NCBI GenBank assembly: GCA_016290875.1
Contig: JAEEVL010000003.1
Location: forward strand, 121,538 to 185,537
Direction: 5' to 3'
From: Ruminococcus sp.
GTDB lineage: Bacteria; Bacillota; Clostridia; Oscillospirales; Ruminococcaceae
DNA length: 64,000 nt
Of this stretch, positions 25,783-34,158 are shown in pieces (the first letter of the stretch is position 1; each line of letters starts with the position of its first letter). Under the pieces are notes generated by a model. The model ran no database searches and was not told the origin of the DNA. It was given only the letters and a program-made list of their open reading frames with translations. The position numbers and the translations under genes are program-made.

Positions 25783-27300
25783 ATGAAAAAGAGAAAAATA
25801 GCCGCTTTCCTGACGGCTGCCACAATGATGTTAAGTATGGGAGCATACAATGCTGCTTCTGTACACTCACCTCTCAGCTTCACAGCCCAGGCTGCTGAAA
25901 CAGAGACTGCCCCGAAGACCGAAGACTTCGTAAGAAGAATGTATGAGATGGTCCTCGGCAGAAGACCTGATCCTACCGGATTGAAAAACTGGACGGAGAA
26001 GCTTGACAAGCATACCGCAAAAGCTTCTGATATAATCATGGGCTTCTTCTTCTCAGATGAATACAAGGGAAAGAAAAAGACATCCTATGAAATGATAACA
26101 GACTGCTACAACGCTATGCTAAACCGTACCCCCGACTCACAGGGACTTCAGACATGGAGCTCCAGACTCGACATCGGTATGACTATCGAAGCTGTATGCC
26201 AGGGATTTATCGGAAGCGATGAATTCAAAGGTCTCTGTCAGAAATACGGCATCGAGCCCGGTTCGATCACAATGAAGTATGCCCGTGACGAAAACTACAA
26301 GAGAACATCTTTTGTATATCGTCTTTACAAGAACTGTCTTAACAGAGAACCTGATATGACCGGACTTGAGAACTGGTGCAAGAACCTGAAAAACGGCACT
26401 ACCGGTACAAAGATAGCTTACGGTTTCTTCTTCAGCAAGGAGTTTGTCGGAAAGGAATACACCAACACAAGCTATGCAACTCTGCTCTACACTACTATCC
26501 TCGGCCGTCTTCCTGACAATGCAGGTCTTTTAAACTGGGTAAAGAAGCTCGAGGACGGTTACACAAGAGAGTATGTAGCAAACGGATTCCTTTTCAGCAA
26601 TGAATTCAAGGGACAGTGCACCGAAGCAGGAATTACTCTTGGTGAAAAGATAGCAACTTCTGAGACTCCGCAGAAAAAGAACGAAGTACCTGACGCAAAG
26701 TATATCAATGTCAAGAACATACTTCAGAATCCGGATCTCCCGACAGGCTGTGAGAGCGTAGCGCTTACAATACTCCTCAACCATCTCGGAGTCTCCGCTG
26801 ACAAGATGACTATCGCACAGAAATATATGCCCAAGCAGGCCTTCTACTGGAAGGACGGCAAGCTGTACGGTGCTGACTTCACCACAACATTTGCAGGTGA
26901 TCCCACATCTTCAAGCTCTTACGGCTGCTATGCACCGTGTATAGTTACAACAGCGAACAAGTACCTCAAGGATCAGAACAGCAAATTAGCTGCATACGAT
27001 CTCAGCGGTATCGAGCTTGACAAGCTGCTCACAGACTATATCGCACAGGACAAGCCTGTACTCATATGGATAACAGGCTGGAACCTTATCGAATCCAAGC
27101 TCACAGACAAGTGGTACACACCAGAGGGCAAGCTCGTTCAGTGGCGCGCAAATGAGCACTGCGTCGTTCTCAACGGCTACGACAAAACAAAGAACATCCT
27201 CTACGCTTCAGATCCGCTTTACGGAAACGTATACTATGACTATACCAAGCTGAAGACCAGATATGAGGAATTCGGCAAACAGGCTGTTTGCATCAAGTAA
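25783..27300 (+). CDS. Secreted protein with four DUF4214-like repeats and C39-like peptidase domain
   Basis: About 505 residues. A signal peptide (MKKRKIAAFLTAATMMLSMG ... AQA) leads into four repeats of about 65 residues, each with a motif like MVLGRRPDPTGLKNW, MLNRTPDSQGLQTW, CLNREPDMTGLENW or ILGRLPDNAGLLNW and a closing GFFFSDEYKG or similar: the DUF4214 pattern. After a linker, the C-terminal 190 residues look like a C39-family cysteine peptidase: cysteine in LPTGCESVALTILLNHLG, histidine in NEHCVVLNGYD, aspartate in ASDPLYGN. It could trim surface or secreted peptides; repeats may bind glycans or the wall. GGAGG before 25783 sets the start. Its promoter is weak by eye. Confidence 0.8.
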   Translation: MKKRKIAAFLTAATMMLSMGAYNAASVHSPLSFTAQAAETETAPKTEDFVRRMYEMVLGRRPDPTGLKNWTEKLDKHTAKASDIIMGFFFSDEYKGKKKTSYEMITDCYNAMLNRTPDSQGLQTWSSRLDIGMTIEAVCQGFIGSDEFKGLCQKYGIEPGSITMKYARDENYKRTSFVYRLYKNCLNREPDMTGLENWCKNLKNGTTGTKIAYGFFFSKEFVGKEYTNTSYATLLYTTILGRLPDNAGLLNWVKKLEDGYTREYVANGFLFSNEFKGQCTEAGITLGEKIATSETPQKKNEVPDAKYINVKNILQNPDLPTGCESVALTILLNHLGVSADKMTIAQKYMPKQAFYWKDGKLYGADFTTTFAGDPTSSSSYGCYAPCIVTTANKYLKDQNSKLAAYDLSGIELDKLLTDYIAQDKPVLIWITGWNLIESKLTDKWYTPEGKLVQWRANEHCVVLNGYDKTKNILYASDPLYGNVYYDYTKLKTRYEEFGKQAVCIK

Positions 27301-27321
27301 GACAAAAGAAGTTCAATACAT

Positions 27322-27358
27322 AAAAGCCGCAGGAGGGAAGCCCTCTCCTGCGGCTTTT
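27322..27358. terminator. Bidirectional terminator between convergent genes
   Basis: AAAAGCCGCAGGAG / CTCCTGCGGCTTTT, a perfect 14-bp stem with 9-base loop, serving the DUF4214 gene and the hydrolase gene. Confidence 0.93.
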
Positions 27359-27359
27359 G

Positions 27360-28151
27360 TTATTTTCTCAGAGCGAACTCCTTCATGAGTTCCATTACAG
27401 AAGATTCTTCATCATAGACAGCGTGAGCCTGTCCCTTATATATATGCAGCTCACTGCCGGTCAGTTCAGAGAGCTCCGTGATATTTTCTATACTGAATAT
27501 TTTATCCTTATCTCCGCCTATCACAAGTACGGGACACTTCAAAGAGCCAAGCTCCTCTCTTACATCAAAACCGCCTGTACTCCTGACAGTTATGGCAAAG
27601 CGCCTGAGGTCCTCATCGGTTATCATACGCCCGAATTCCACGAACGCACGCTCATACTTCGTAAAATATTCCTCAGTGTAAACATACTCAGCGAACACCT
27701 TCATCAGTCTGCTGATGTCGTGCTTTTCCGCACACTCAACCCATTCTGAAAGCAGTTCAGCACTATGGTCAGGGATATATGCAGCCGTAGAACATAGTAT
27801 CAGCCTGCTGACAAGTTCAGGACGCCTTACAGCAATAGTCTGCGCTATCATTCCGCCCTGCGAAACACCGTAGATAACAGCATTTTTTATACCGAGCACG
27901 TCAATGGCCTTTATCATGTCATCAGCCATATCATAAATGCTGTACAGTTCCGGCATATCCTCACGGCGGTCAAACACATATATATCGAACTCCTCAGCGA
28001 GTCGGCGGTACTGGACCTCTATGAACTGAGCCGACTCCATCACGCTTTTCAGTGCAACGCCGGGGATTATTATAAACGGCTGACCTTTTTCGTTGCCAAA
28101 TCTGAAATATCTCAGCGTCAGCTCATCTGTTTTTATCGTCTTGATCTCCAT
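27360..28151 (-). CDS. Alpha/beta hydrolase
   Basis: A 263-residue alpha/beta-fold hydrolase. The nucleophile elbow is YGVSQGGMIAQ (GxSxG), the oxyanion strand PFIIIPGVALKS, the catalytic acid likely in VLVIGGDKDKIFS, and the histidine in YKGQAHAVYDE near the C-terminus. No signal peptide. Such enzymes cleave esters, amides or thioesters, and the substrate cannot be predicted. It follows the radical SAM gene by 18 bp and is the last gene of the run OhrR-like - peroxidase - radical SAM - hydrolase. Confidence 0.88.
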   Translation of the reverse strand: MEIKTIKTDELTLRYFRFGNEKGQPFIIIPGVALKSVMESAQFIEVQYRRLAEEFDIYVFDRREDMPELYSIYDMADDMIKAIDVLGIKNAVIYGVSQGGMIAQTIAVRRPELVSRLILCSTAAYIPDHSAELLSEWVECAEKHDISRLMKVFAEYVYTEEYFTKYERAFVEFGRMITDEDLRRFAITVRSTGGFDVREELGSLKCPVLVIGGDKDKIFSIENITELSELTGSELHIYKGQAHAVYDEESSVMELMKEFALRK

Positions 28152-28169
28152 TTATTCCGTCCTCCCTGT

Positions 28170-29276
28170 TTAATGCCGTGCCAGAAGAGCTTCCACCTGT
28201 TCGCGCTTTTCATAGAGCACACAGCCACCGACGTGCTCCTCCATAAGGACAGAGCCGTCCCTGAGAGCTGTGAACAGCGGCGACTTCATAGCTTCACGCA
28301 GAGAAGTATCTTTCACATTGACATCCGAATACGGTGAGAACGGACAAGGCTCCGCGCCGCCGTGCGAGTTTATATGGAAGAATCCGCGTCCTGCCGCAAC
28401 ACAGCCGCCGGAACTCTTTTCGTCTCCCGGAAAAGCTATATAAACCATTTCCGAATCATTTTCACGGATATGCTGTATCTCTCCCATAAGGTATTCACGT
28501 TCATCGTCCGACAATGCAAGTCCGCGGCTGTCCTCTGATACAGGAACGTATTCCACAAATATCACAGCTTTGCAGCCTTTTCCAGCGAGTTCACCCAGAA
28601 ATCCCTGCGAAGTGACCTCTCTGACATTCTGCGAAGTAACAGTTACAGATGCGCCGAAAATAAGTCCGCGCTTCCTGAATTCTTCCATATTCGCTGTGAG
28701 TTTGTCATAAATGCCCTCACCGCGTCTTGTGTCGGTCATCGTCCTGTCACCCTCGATACTCATTATCGGAATGAGGTTGCGGCACTTGTCAAACAGCGTG
28801 AAATATCGTTCATCAATGAAAGTGCCGTTTGTGAATATTGGAAACAGGATATTCTGCTTTTTACCTGCCGCTTCGATTATGTCGCGGCGAAGCATAGGCT
28901 CGCCGCCTGCAAGTAGGATAAAGCTGATACCGAGTTCGTCAGCTTCATCAAATATCCTCAGCCACTCCTCACCCGTGAGCTGCTTCACCGGTTCTGAATC
29001 CGATGTGGCGTTATTGCACCGTGAATAACAGCCTGCACAGTGCAGATTGCACTTGCTGGTAATGCTTGCGATAAGAAACGGCGGAATGTGCTCTCCGGCA
29101 TCCTCAGTCTTGCGGCGCTTCTTTGACGCTGAACGGCTCGCAGCAGCAAATTTCAGCATAAAAGCGCTTTCCTTCGGATTTTTGAAAACTGCCCTGACAG
29201 CTTCAGAAACGATGCTCTCCACACCGGCTGTCAGATAGTTCTGGAGGTCAAATTCCTCACTTATGTTATTGCTCAT
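28170..29276 (-). CDS. Radical SAM protein with SPASM-like C-terminus
   Basis: A 368-residue radical SAM protein. The [4Fe-4S] motif CNLHCAGC (C76, C80, C83) is followed by FILLAGGEPMLRRDI, the GGEP SAM-binding motif. The C-terminal part carries further cysteines (GGCVAAGRGFFHINSHGG, EPCPFSPYSD, GGCVLYEKRE) arranged as in a reduced SPASM or twitch domain, which holds auxiliary clusters. An N-terminal 70-residue helical extension is rich in basic residues. Relatives modify peptides or proteins, but no small precursor lies beside it. It is 4 bp from the glutathione peroxidase gene, suggesting a role linked to oxidative stress or simple co-transcription. Target unknown. Confidence 0.85.
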   Translation of the reverse strand: MSNNISEEFDLQNYLTAGVESIVSEAVRAVFKNPKESAFMLKFAAASRSASKKRRKTEDAGEHIPPFLIASITSKCNLHCAGCYSRCNNATSDSEPVKQLTGEEWLRIFDEADELGISFILLAGGEPMLRRDIIEAAGKKQNILFPIFTNGTFIDERYFTLFDKCRNLIPIMSIEGDRTMTDTRRGEGIYDKLTANMEEFRKRGLIFGASVTVTSQNVREVTSQGFLGELAGKGCKAVIFVEYVPVSEDSRGLALSDDEREYLMGEIQHIRENDSEMVYIAFPGDEKSSGGCVAAGRGFFHINSHGGAEPCPFSPYSDVNVKDTSLREAMKSPLFTALRDGSVLMEEHVGGCVLYEKREQVEALLARH

Positions 29277-29280
29277 TGTC

Positions 29281-29829
29281 TCACCCCAGCAGCTCTTCTA
29301 CTGCTTTTCTAACATCTTCCATTTCCGCAGTCGGCTCAAATCTTGCAATGACATTGCCTTCACGGTCTATAAGGAACTTCGTGAAATTCCACTTGATATA
29401 GGCTTTATCGCCGAACTTTTTATTGTTGAGATCAGCGAACTTCTTCAGCGCAGCTTTTTTGATACCCTTGCCGAAGCCCTCAAAAGGCTTCTCCGATGCA
29501 AGATACGCAAACAGAGGATCTGCATTTTCGCCGTTGACATCTATCTTTGCAAACTGAGGGAACTCCGTTCCGAATTTCAGCTTGCAGAACTGATGGATCT
29601 CGTCCTCATTTCCGGGAGCCTGATTTGCAAACTGATTGCACGGGAAGTCAAGTATCTCAAAGCCCTTGTCTTTCAGGTCGCGGTACATAGCTTCAAGAGG
29701 CTCATAATGCGGAGTAAATCCGCAGCCTGTCGCAGTATTGACTATAAGAAGCACTTTTCCGGCATATTCGCCGAGATTTACGTCTTTTCCCGTTCTGTCC
29801 TTAACTGTAAGATCATAGATAGCAGCCAT
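29281..29829 (-). CDS. Glutathione peroxidase family thiol peroxidase
   Basis: A 182-residue peroxidase. The peroxidatic residue is cysteine in NTATGCGFTPHYEPLE, followed by ILDFPCNQF with the family glutamine and asparagine, and YIKWNFTKFLID near the end with the conserved Trp-Asn-Phe. Bacterial members of this family usually use thioredoxin to reduce peroxides. A GGAGG site precedes the ATG. An OhrR-like regulator gene lies 14 bp upstream in the same direction, so expression is probably peroxide-inducible. Confidence 0.93.
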   Translation of the reverse strand: MAAIYDLTVKDRTGKDVNLGEYAGKVLLIVNTATGCGFTPHYEPLEAMYRDLKDKGFEILDFPCNQFANQAPGNEDEIHQFCKLKFGTEFPQFAKIDVNGENADPLFAYLASEKPFEGFGKGIKKAALKKFADLNNKKFGDKAYIKWNFTKFLIDREGNVIARFEPTAEMEDVRKAVEELLG

Positions 29830-29843
29830 AATGATACCTCCTG

Positions 29844-30287
29844 TTAATCTTTAGATTCCATGTGTTTGAGTGCCTTGTATGTAAGCGTATACAATGTCCT
29901 GAATTCCTCAATTGTCAGTCCCATACATTCCGCAATAGCCGCAGGGACAGTCACGGCTCTTTCTTTGAGCTTTCTGCCTGTATCGGTAAGTGAGATACAT
30001 AGCAGCCGCTCGTCCTCAGCAGAACGTTCCCTCGTCAGATAACCGGTGTTCTCAAGTTTTTTGAGCACCGGTGTAAGTGTACCGTAATCGAGGTGTACGC
30101 TCTCCGAAAGCTCCTTCGATGTGACTGTTTCTTTCTCCCACAGCACCATCATAACAATGTACTGAGTGTAGGTCAGGTCGAGCTCTTTCAGATACGGACC
30201 GTACTGCCGCACGAGCTCCTTTGAACAGGCATACAACGGAAAGCACACCTGATTTTTCAGTCTGAGAGCTTCATAATCATCTTTCAC
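29844..30287 (-). CDS. MarR-family regulator, OhrR-like
   Basis: A winged-helix repressor of about 147 residues. The N-terminal CFPLYACSKELVRQY matches the OhrR region where a reactive cysteine senses organic hydroperoxides. The DNA-binding part is VTSKELSESVHLDYGTLTPVLKKLENTGYLTRERSAEDERLLCISL, a clear MarR wing. It should repress the downstream peroxidase until oxidised. GGAGG lies eight bases before the GTG read from 30287; a GTG three codons earlier (30296) touches that site and is less likely. It leads an operon with the peroxidase, radical SAM and hydrolase genes. Confidence 0.87.
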   Translation of the reverse strand: MKDDYEALRLKNQVCFPLYACSKELVRQYGPYLKELDLTYTQYIVMMVLWEKETVTSKELSESVHLDYGTLTPVLKKLENTGYLTRERSAEDERLLCISLTDTGRKLKERAVTVPAAIAECMGLTIEEFRTLYTLTYKALKHMESKD

Positions 30288-30427
30288 CGTCTTCACCTCC
30301 GTTTGATTTTGCGCGTTTTACTTGTATGCAATTATTATAACACCAAAATTCATGTTTGTCAATAGTAACAAATGTAAAAATAATATGAACGCAGTCTCAC
30401 AATTCATGAAACCGCGTTCTTTTGCTG

Positions 30428-30808
30428 TTATTCAGACATTTCTTTTTTATAGACTGCTATCACATAAAGCTCCCTGCTGTCATCTCTACGGTCACATATA
30501 GTATTATCAATCACAGGCAGAAGATGATGAAAGCCGCTTCGGTTCGTGCAGTGAACACAGTATTCACCGCTGCCGAGCTCAAGCTCTCCGACCTTTGTAT
30601 CGTCATACTCCATTATCTTGTTTATGCCGTGTTCAGCCATATAGCGTTCAAATACAGCTTCTTCGTTATACCCACCGAACCCCATACTGTGCGCAAGTTC
30701 AGTAAGTTCTGCCTTGACTGTGCTGTATTCTTTGCCTGTCAGCTTTGTCATAGTCCTCACAACGCAGCTGCGGCTGTCGTCGCTCGGGTTATAGTATTCA
30801 AATTCCAT
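30428..30808 (-). CDS. Small protein with papain-like Cys/His pattern, function unknown
   Basis: A 126-residue protein. Its start, SRSCVVRTMTKLTGKEYSTVKAEL, resembles the active-site helix of small papain-fold proteins often seen as DCVVRA...TGK, and a His pair occurs in SGFHHLLPVIDN, where such folds place the catalytic histidine. Peptidase activity is only a possibility. No signal peptide or TM. AGGTG precedes the ATG. It sits downstream of the VOC gene on the same strand with a 12-bp gap, so the two are likely co-transcribed. Confidence 0.6.
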   Translation of the reverse strand: MEFEYYNPSDDSRSCVVRTMTKLTGKEYSTVKAELTELAHSMGFGGYNEEAVFERYMAEHGINKIMEYDDTKVGELELGSGEYCVHCTNRSGFHHLLPVIDNTICDRRDDSRELYVIAVYKKEMSE

Positions 30809-30820
30809 ACCGCACCTGCC

Positions 30821-31204
30821 TTATATCGTTATTTCTATCAGATTGCCCTCAACAGCAGCGATACAACTTTCATAGTATCCGTCACCAGTCGTTCTCGGAC
30901 CGCTTTTAACAATGTATCCTGCCGCTCTCAGACGCTCCGTCAGCTCATCGACCTTTTCCTTGCTGCCGACGCTGAAAGCTATATGAGAATAGCCTGTTCT
31001 TTCTGTATCTTTCCCGGTATCGAGCACGCCCGGTTTGTTCATAAGTTCGAGTCTTGAACCGTCGCCGAAGCTGATAAAGTACGACCTGAAACTCGTATTC
31101 CTGTTGTGATAGCCATCGTTTGAAGTTCCGCCTAAATAGTCCACAAAAAAATCCCGAGCTGCTTCAAGATCATTCACAAACATTGCAATATGCTCTATCT
31201 TCAT
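30821..31204 (-). CDS. VOC (glyoxalase/bleomycin resistance) superfamily protein
   Basis: A 127-residue protein of two beta-alpha-beta-beta-beta units: [24 protein letters not shown] at the N-terminus and [26 protein letters not shown] in the second half, ending GNLIEIT. His and Glu of these strands are the usual metal ligands (H4, E at SRLELMN, H in YSHIAF, E in NLIEI). The family includes lyases, dioxygenases and resistance proteins, and the substrate is unknown. AAGGAG sets the ATG at 31204; the open frame upstream overlaps the next gene and is not used. Confidence 0.85.
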   Translation of the reverse strand: MKIEHIAMFVNDLEAARDFFVDYLGGTSNDGYHNRNTSFRSYFISFGDGSRLELMNKPGVLDTGKDTERTGYSHIAFSVGSKEKVDELTERLRAAGYIVKSGPRTTGDGYYESCIAAVEGNLIEITI

Positions 31205-31242
31205 ACGCTCTCCTTTACTTTTCACGCCTTGCATCCGCGCAC

Positions 31243-31896
31243 TCACTTTATCAATATAAGGTATGCCACAGCAAGCACAACAACGCACCACCCGACAGAC
31301 AACAGCGACACAAGAGCACTGTGTCTCATCACGAAACGCATAGCCTTCACATGACCGTGAACTTCATTTTCATCCGGAGACGGTACATCTCCTATCTGCA
31401 CCGGGTCTATCCAGTATTCACCCTCAGGAGAGTAATGCACATAAACGTTATTACCGTTCACGAACACTTTCGGGTCAGTGACATAAGCTTCAGAGACGAT
31501 TGTTTTTCTGCTGCCCGACACATCATCGAACTCTACCAGCAGCTTATACGCTATATTCTTTGCCGAGTACTTATCCGGATCCTTATCTTCGTGCAGCTTT
31601 CCCATTACGAACGGAGCTCTCTTTATTTCCTTTATTTCGCCTTTTACCGCAGGACACTCCAGCATCTCGTTCATATGCTTTATCTTCGGAGCGTTTCTGA
31701 GATTAGAGGTAAAATCAGAAAGTCCCATCAAAACAGCGAGGATACCTGCACCTATGATCAGATACTTGGTATCCGAAGGTGAAGCTCCGCTGTTTATCAG
31801 GACTTTCGAGAGAAATATCGCTCCTATGACAAAGAAAATACCGAAGCACACACCAATACTGCTTTTTCCGTATCCGATCGGTGTAACTTTTTTCAT
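31243..31896 (-). CDS. Membrane protein with DUF3592-like layout
   Basis: A 217-residue protein with two N-terminal hydrophobic helices (about 14-32 and 42-62), a soluble middle (about 75-175) with beta-strand patterns such as [20 protein letters not shown] and [17 protein letters not shown], and a C-terminal TM helix (about 192-214). The layout resembles DUF3592 proteins, whose role is not known. AGGGAG lies before the ATG. It is between the GGDEF gene and the VOC gene, all on the minus strand and closely spaced. Confidence 0.65.
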   Translation of the reverse strand: MKKVTPIGYGKSSIGVCFGIFFVIGAIFLSKVLINSGASPSDTKYLIIGAGILAVLMGLSDFTSNLRNAPKIKHMNEMLECPAVKGEIKEIKRAPFVMGKLHEDKDPDKYSAKNIAYKLLVEFDDVSGSRKTIVSEAYVTDPKVFVNGNNVYVHYSPEGEYWIDPVQIGDVPSPDENEVHGHVKAMRFVMRHSALVSLLSVGWCVVVLAVAYLILIK

Positions 31897-31927
31897 ATCT
31901 GCTCCCTTATCTTCTTTTCACCGGCAT

Positions 31928-33313
31928 TTAGCCTATGGTCTTGTTTTTGCCGTAATACACAGCCTTATCGTTATCGCAGGCAGTCTTTGCCTCTACGAAT
32001 ACACTTCGGTAATCGCTGTGTGTTCCGGCTTCATACGTAGCAGAACCCTTTGCAACTGAGAGCACATGGCTTTGTATGTGATCCTTATTGTACTGCTCAA
32101 GAGCTTTTTCAAATTTAACAAAATAATCCTGCATATCGAATCTTGATCTGTCGTTGATGAGAACGATGAATTCATCACCTGTGATATGATACAGATTACT
32201 TCTTCCGAAGGTCTCTTTCAGAAGCTTCGCACATTCAAACATAAGCTCATCGCCGGTCTCATAACCAAAGTGAGTATATATCTTTTTGAGTCCGTTTATA
32301 TCGAAGAAAGCAACTGAGAATTTAGCCTTTCCTGCATTGATATCCTCGTCCAGTTCCTTGATCTTAACCTTGTAAGCAGCCTTGTTCTTTACACCTGTAA
32401 TATCATCTGTATACACCTCTGAATCAACATACTTCAAGTATTTGTGAAGCTTTGAATAAACGCAGTCGATACTTGAATGGAGCCTGTCAAATTCATTTGG
32501 CATTTTTTCTTTGTTTTCCTCACCGGAAGCAAGCGTTTTCAGTACAGCATTCTCATTTTCCGGAAGCATATCAAGCTTCTTGACAGAGGTTTGCATAATG
32601 ATCTGATCGAGCTTGTTTGCCTCGTTGTCAAGCTCCCGGAGCTTGTTGTACATTGCAGAAAAACGCTTTCTGTTCTGCGACAGCATAAGGAACGCAAGAA
32701 CGATACCGATCATAAGAGCAACAGCTATAATTATAACAACAGCTGCCTTATGAGAATCGAGCTTCTCATCACACCAGTCGGCGTTAAAGTCAACACCTAT
32801 GATACCTACGATCGTTCCTTCCGAATCATAGATAGGGCTGTATGCCGAATAGAATCTGCCCCATTCGTCAGAATGAGCTGTTTTGTCCACGCTCGGAGTA
32901 CCGGCTGCCGCACGTTTAAGGGCGTCAGTTGTCGCGATAGATTCACCGAATTCGGCAGGATCTTCTCTGTCAGGATCTATCGCAAATGTAAACTTACCGT
33001 CTTCACCCGTATTGATGCCATAGATGTAGTCGAGGTCTATGTTATCCTGGAAAGAGCGGAGTATATTGAGGGTCCTTATATATTCCTCGGTATCCTTGTC
33101 CTCAGCTGTCAGATGCTTGATGACATCACCGTCGATCTGAGCAGCTGCCGTATTGGCAACATCAAGCATTCTCTGGTCTATCTGTTCGCGCAGAGTCTTC
33201 TTGGACATCGACACGAGAAGCATACCCATTATCGTGTTGGTTATGAGCAATAATGCAAGCGCAATAAAGAAATTACGCAGGCTCGCTTTCATTTTTACAT
33301 CTGTTTTTTTCAT
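31928..33313 (-). CDS. Membrane sensor with C-terminal GGDEF domain (TGDEF variant)
   Basis: A 461-residue protein. TM1 (about 14-36), an extracytoplasmic Cache-like sensor (about 37-185) with YIYGINTGEDGKFTFAIDPD and SAYSPIYDSEGTIVGIIGVD, TM2 (about 190-212), a helical linker, then a GGDEF domain (about 300-455) with VAFFDINGLKKI (metal Asp at 338) and the active-site loop TGDEF (378-382) instead of GGDEF. SGDEF and AGDEF enzymes can be active; threonine here makes c-di-GMP synthesis uncertain. No EAL domain. The ligand of the sensor is unknown. GAGGTGG precedes the ATG. Confidence 0.88.
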   Translation of the reverse strand: MKKTDVKMKASLRNFFIALALLLITNTIMGMLLVSMSKKTLREQIDQRMLDVANTAAAQIDGDVIKHLTAEDKDTEEYIRTLNILRSFQDNIDLDYIYGINTGEDGKFTFAIDPDREDPAEFGESIATTDALKRAAAGTPSVDKTAHSDEWGRFYSAYSPIYDSEGTIVGIIGVDFNADWCDEKLDSHKAAVVIIIAVALMIGIVLAFLMLSQNRKRFSAMYNKLRELDNEANKLDQIIMQTSVKKLDMLPENENAVLKTLASGEENKEKMPNEFDRLHSSIDCVYSKLHKYLKYVDSEVYTDDITGVKNKAAYKVKIKELDEDINAGKAKFSVAFFDINGLKKIYTHFGYETGDELMFECAKLLKETFGRSNLYHITGDEFIVLINDRSRFDMQDYFVKFEKALEQYNKDHIQSHVLSVAKGSATYEAGTHSDYRSVFVEAKTACDNDKAVYYGKNKTIG

Positions 33314-33537
33314 AATCCACCTCTTTTAAAATGACAGCTGCACAAGCTAAAACATAGCAAGCACAGCGATATAAATGGCCGCTGCACCGGATACGCCGCA
33401 GTTAGTAAAAATAATTAGCGCGCATTCCGGTTCCATTTTTTTACAATTATATCATAGCCGCAATACTATGTCAAGTAAATTAACGATATTTAAAAATCCA
33501 AATAAACGTCGCAATATTTAGGCATTATAACGATAAA

Positions 33538-33569
33538 CAAAAAGCCGCAAGGGACATGCCCCTGCGGCT
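33538..33569 (-). terminator. Terminator after the 33583 gene
   Basis: AGCCGCA...TGCGGCT stem with minus-strand T-run (AAAAAG on the plus strand). The remainder of the 33314-33582 gap contains nothing recognisable. Confidence 0.8.
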
Positions 33570-33582
33570 CTGATTAGCATAT

Positions 33583-33855
33583 TTATTCCGGTGCTTTCTT
33601 GTTTCTCAATGAATGACAGCACAGCGTAACATCGTGTGCAGGCATAGTAAAACGCAGTACATAGCCTTTCTTCGGGTGATAGCCGTACAGAAGGCCTTTG
33701 CCGTCAAGATAGAAGGAATACTCTGTATCGTCCACTATCATCACATAATATAGTTCGACCTCAGTACCTTCCTTATAGCTGCTTTTAACATTTTCATAGC
33801 AAATGTCCATTCCGCAGAGGTCAACGCGGTATCTTTTTTTCTTATTATTATCCAT
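33583..33855 (-). CDS. Small hypothetical protein
   Basis: A 90-residue basic protein (MDNNKKKRYRVDLCGMDI at the start) with likely beta-strands: TEVELYYVMIVDDTEYSFYLDG, and the pattern YVLRFTMPAHDVTLCCH, which resembles the end of a small beta-sandwich repeat of the kind that often closes YTFTMPAGDVTV in bacterial surface proteins. No signal peptide and no clear ribosome site. It is followed by a good terminator, which supports it being real. No function assigned. Confidence 0.5.
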   Translation of the reverse strand: MDNNKKKRYRVDLCGMDICYENVKSSYKEGTEVELYYVMIVDDTEYSFYLDGKGLLYGYHPKKGYVLRFTMPAHDVTLCCHSLRNKKAPE

Positions 33856-34027
33856 TTATATACAATACACGGTCAATACCGGACCAACGGCATGATAGCC
33901 AATCTCTCACAACAATCCAAATAAAATAAAATAAAAGTCATTAATTATTATACAACATTTGCCGCAATTAATCAATAGATAACATAAAAATAATGTAAAA
34001 ACCGGTCAGCAGAGCCTTTTTTCTTTG

Positions 34028-34046
34028 TTATAGACTAAGTCTATAA
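34028..34046. promoter_or_regulatory. Palindromic operator candidate upstream of cysK
   Basis: TTATAGACT-A-AGTCTATAA, a perfect 9-bp inverted repeat around one base, 33 bp upstream of the -35 box; a further half-like GATAGAC follows at 34052-34058. The ACT...AGT core resembles Rrf2-family sites, so a cysteine-responsive regulator is possible. It could also be a weak hairpin. Confidence 0.45.
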
Positions 34047-34078
34047 CTCGGGATAGACAAAAAGAATATTCCAGGGTA

Positions 34079-34107
34079 TTGATTTTACTTAGAAGCTGAT
34101 GTATAAT
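34079..34107 (+). promoter_or_regulatory. Promoter of cysK
   Basis: TTGATT (34079-34084), 17-bp spacer, TATAAT (34102-34107), leader of about 45 bases. No T-box or other long leader is present; the 33856-34027 stretch holds only AT-rich sequence. Confidence 0.82.
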
Positions 34108-34158
34108 ATAGTTAACAGATAGGAATTGTTATTTACTATCAGAAGGAGGAATTTTAAT

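Noticed and set aside
28170..29276. Radical SAM gene as part of a peptide (RiPP) system
   Set aside because: No small Cys- or Gly-rich precursor with a ribosome site is found within the neighbouring 1 kb, so a RiPP label is unsupported.
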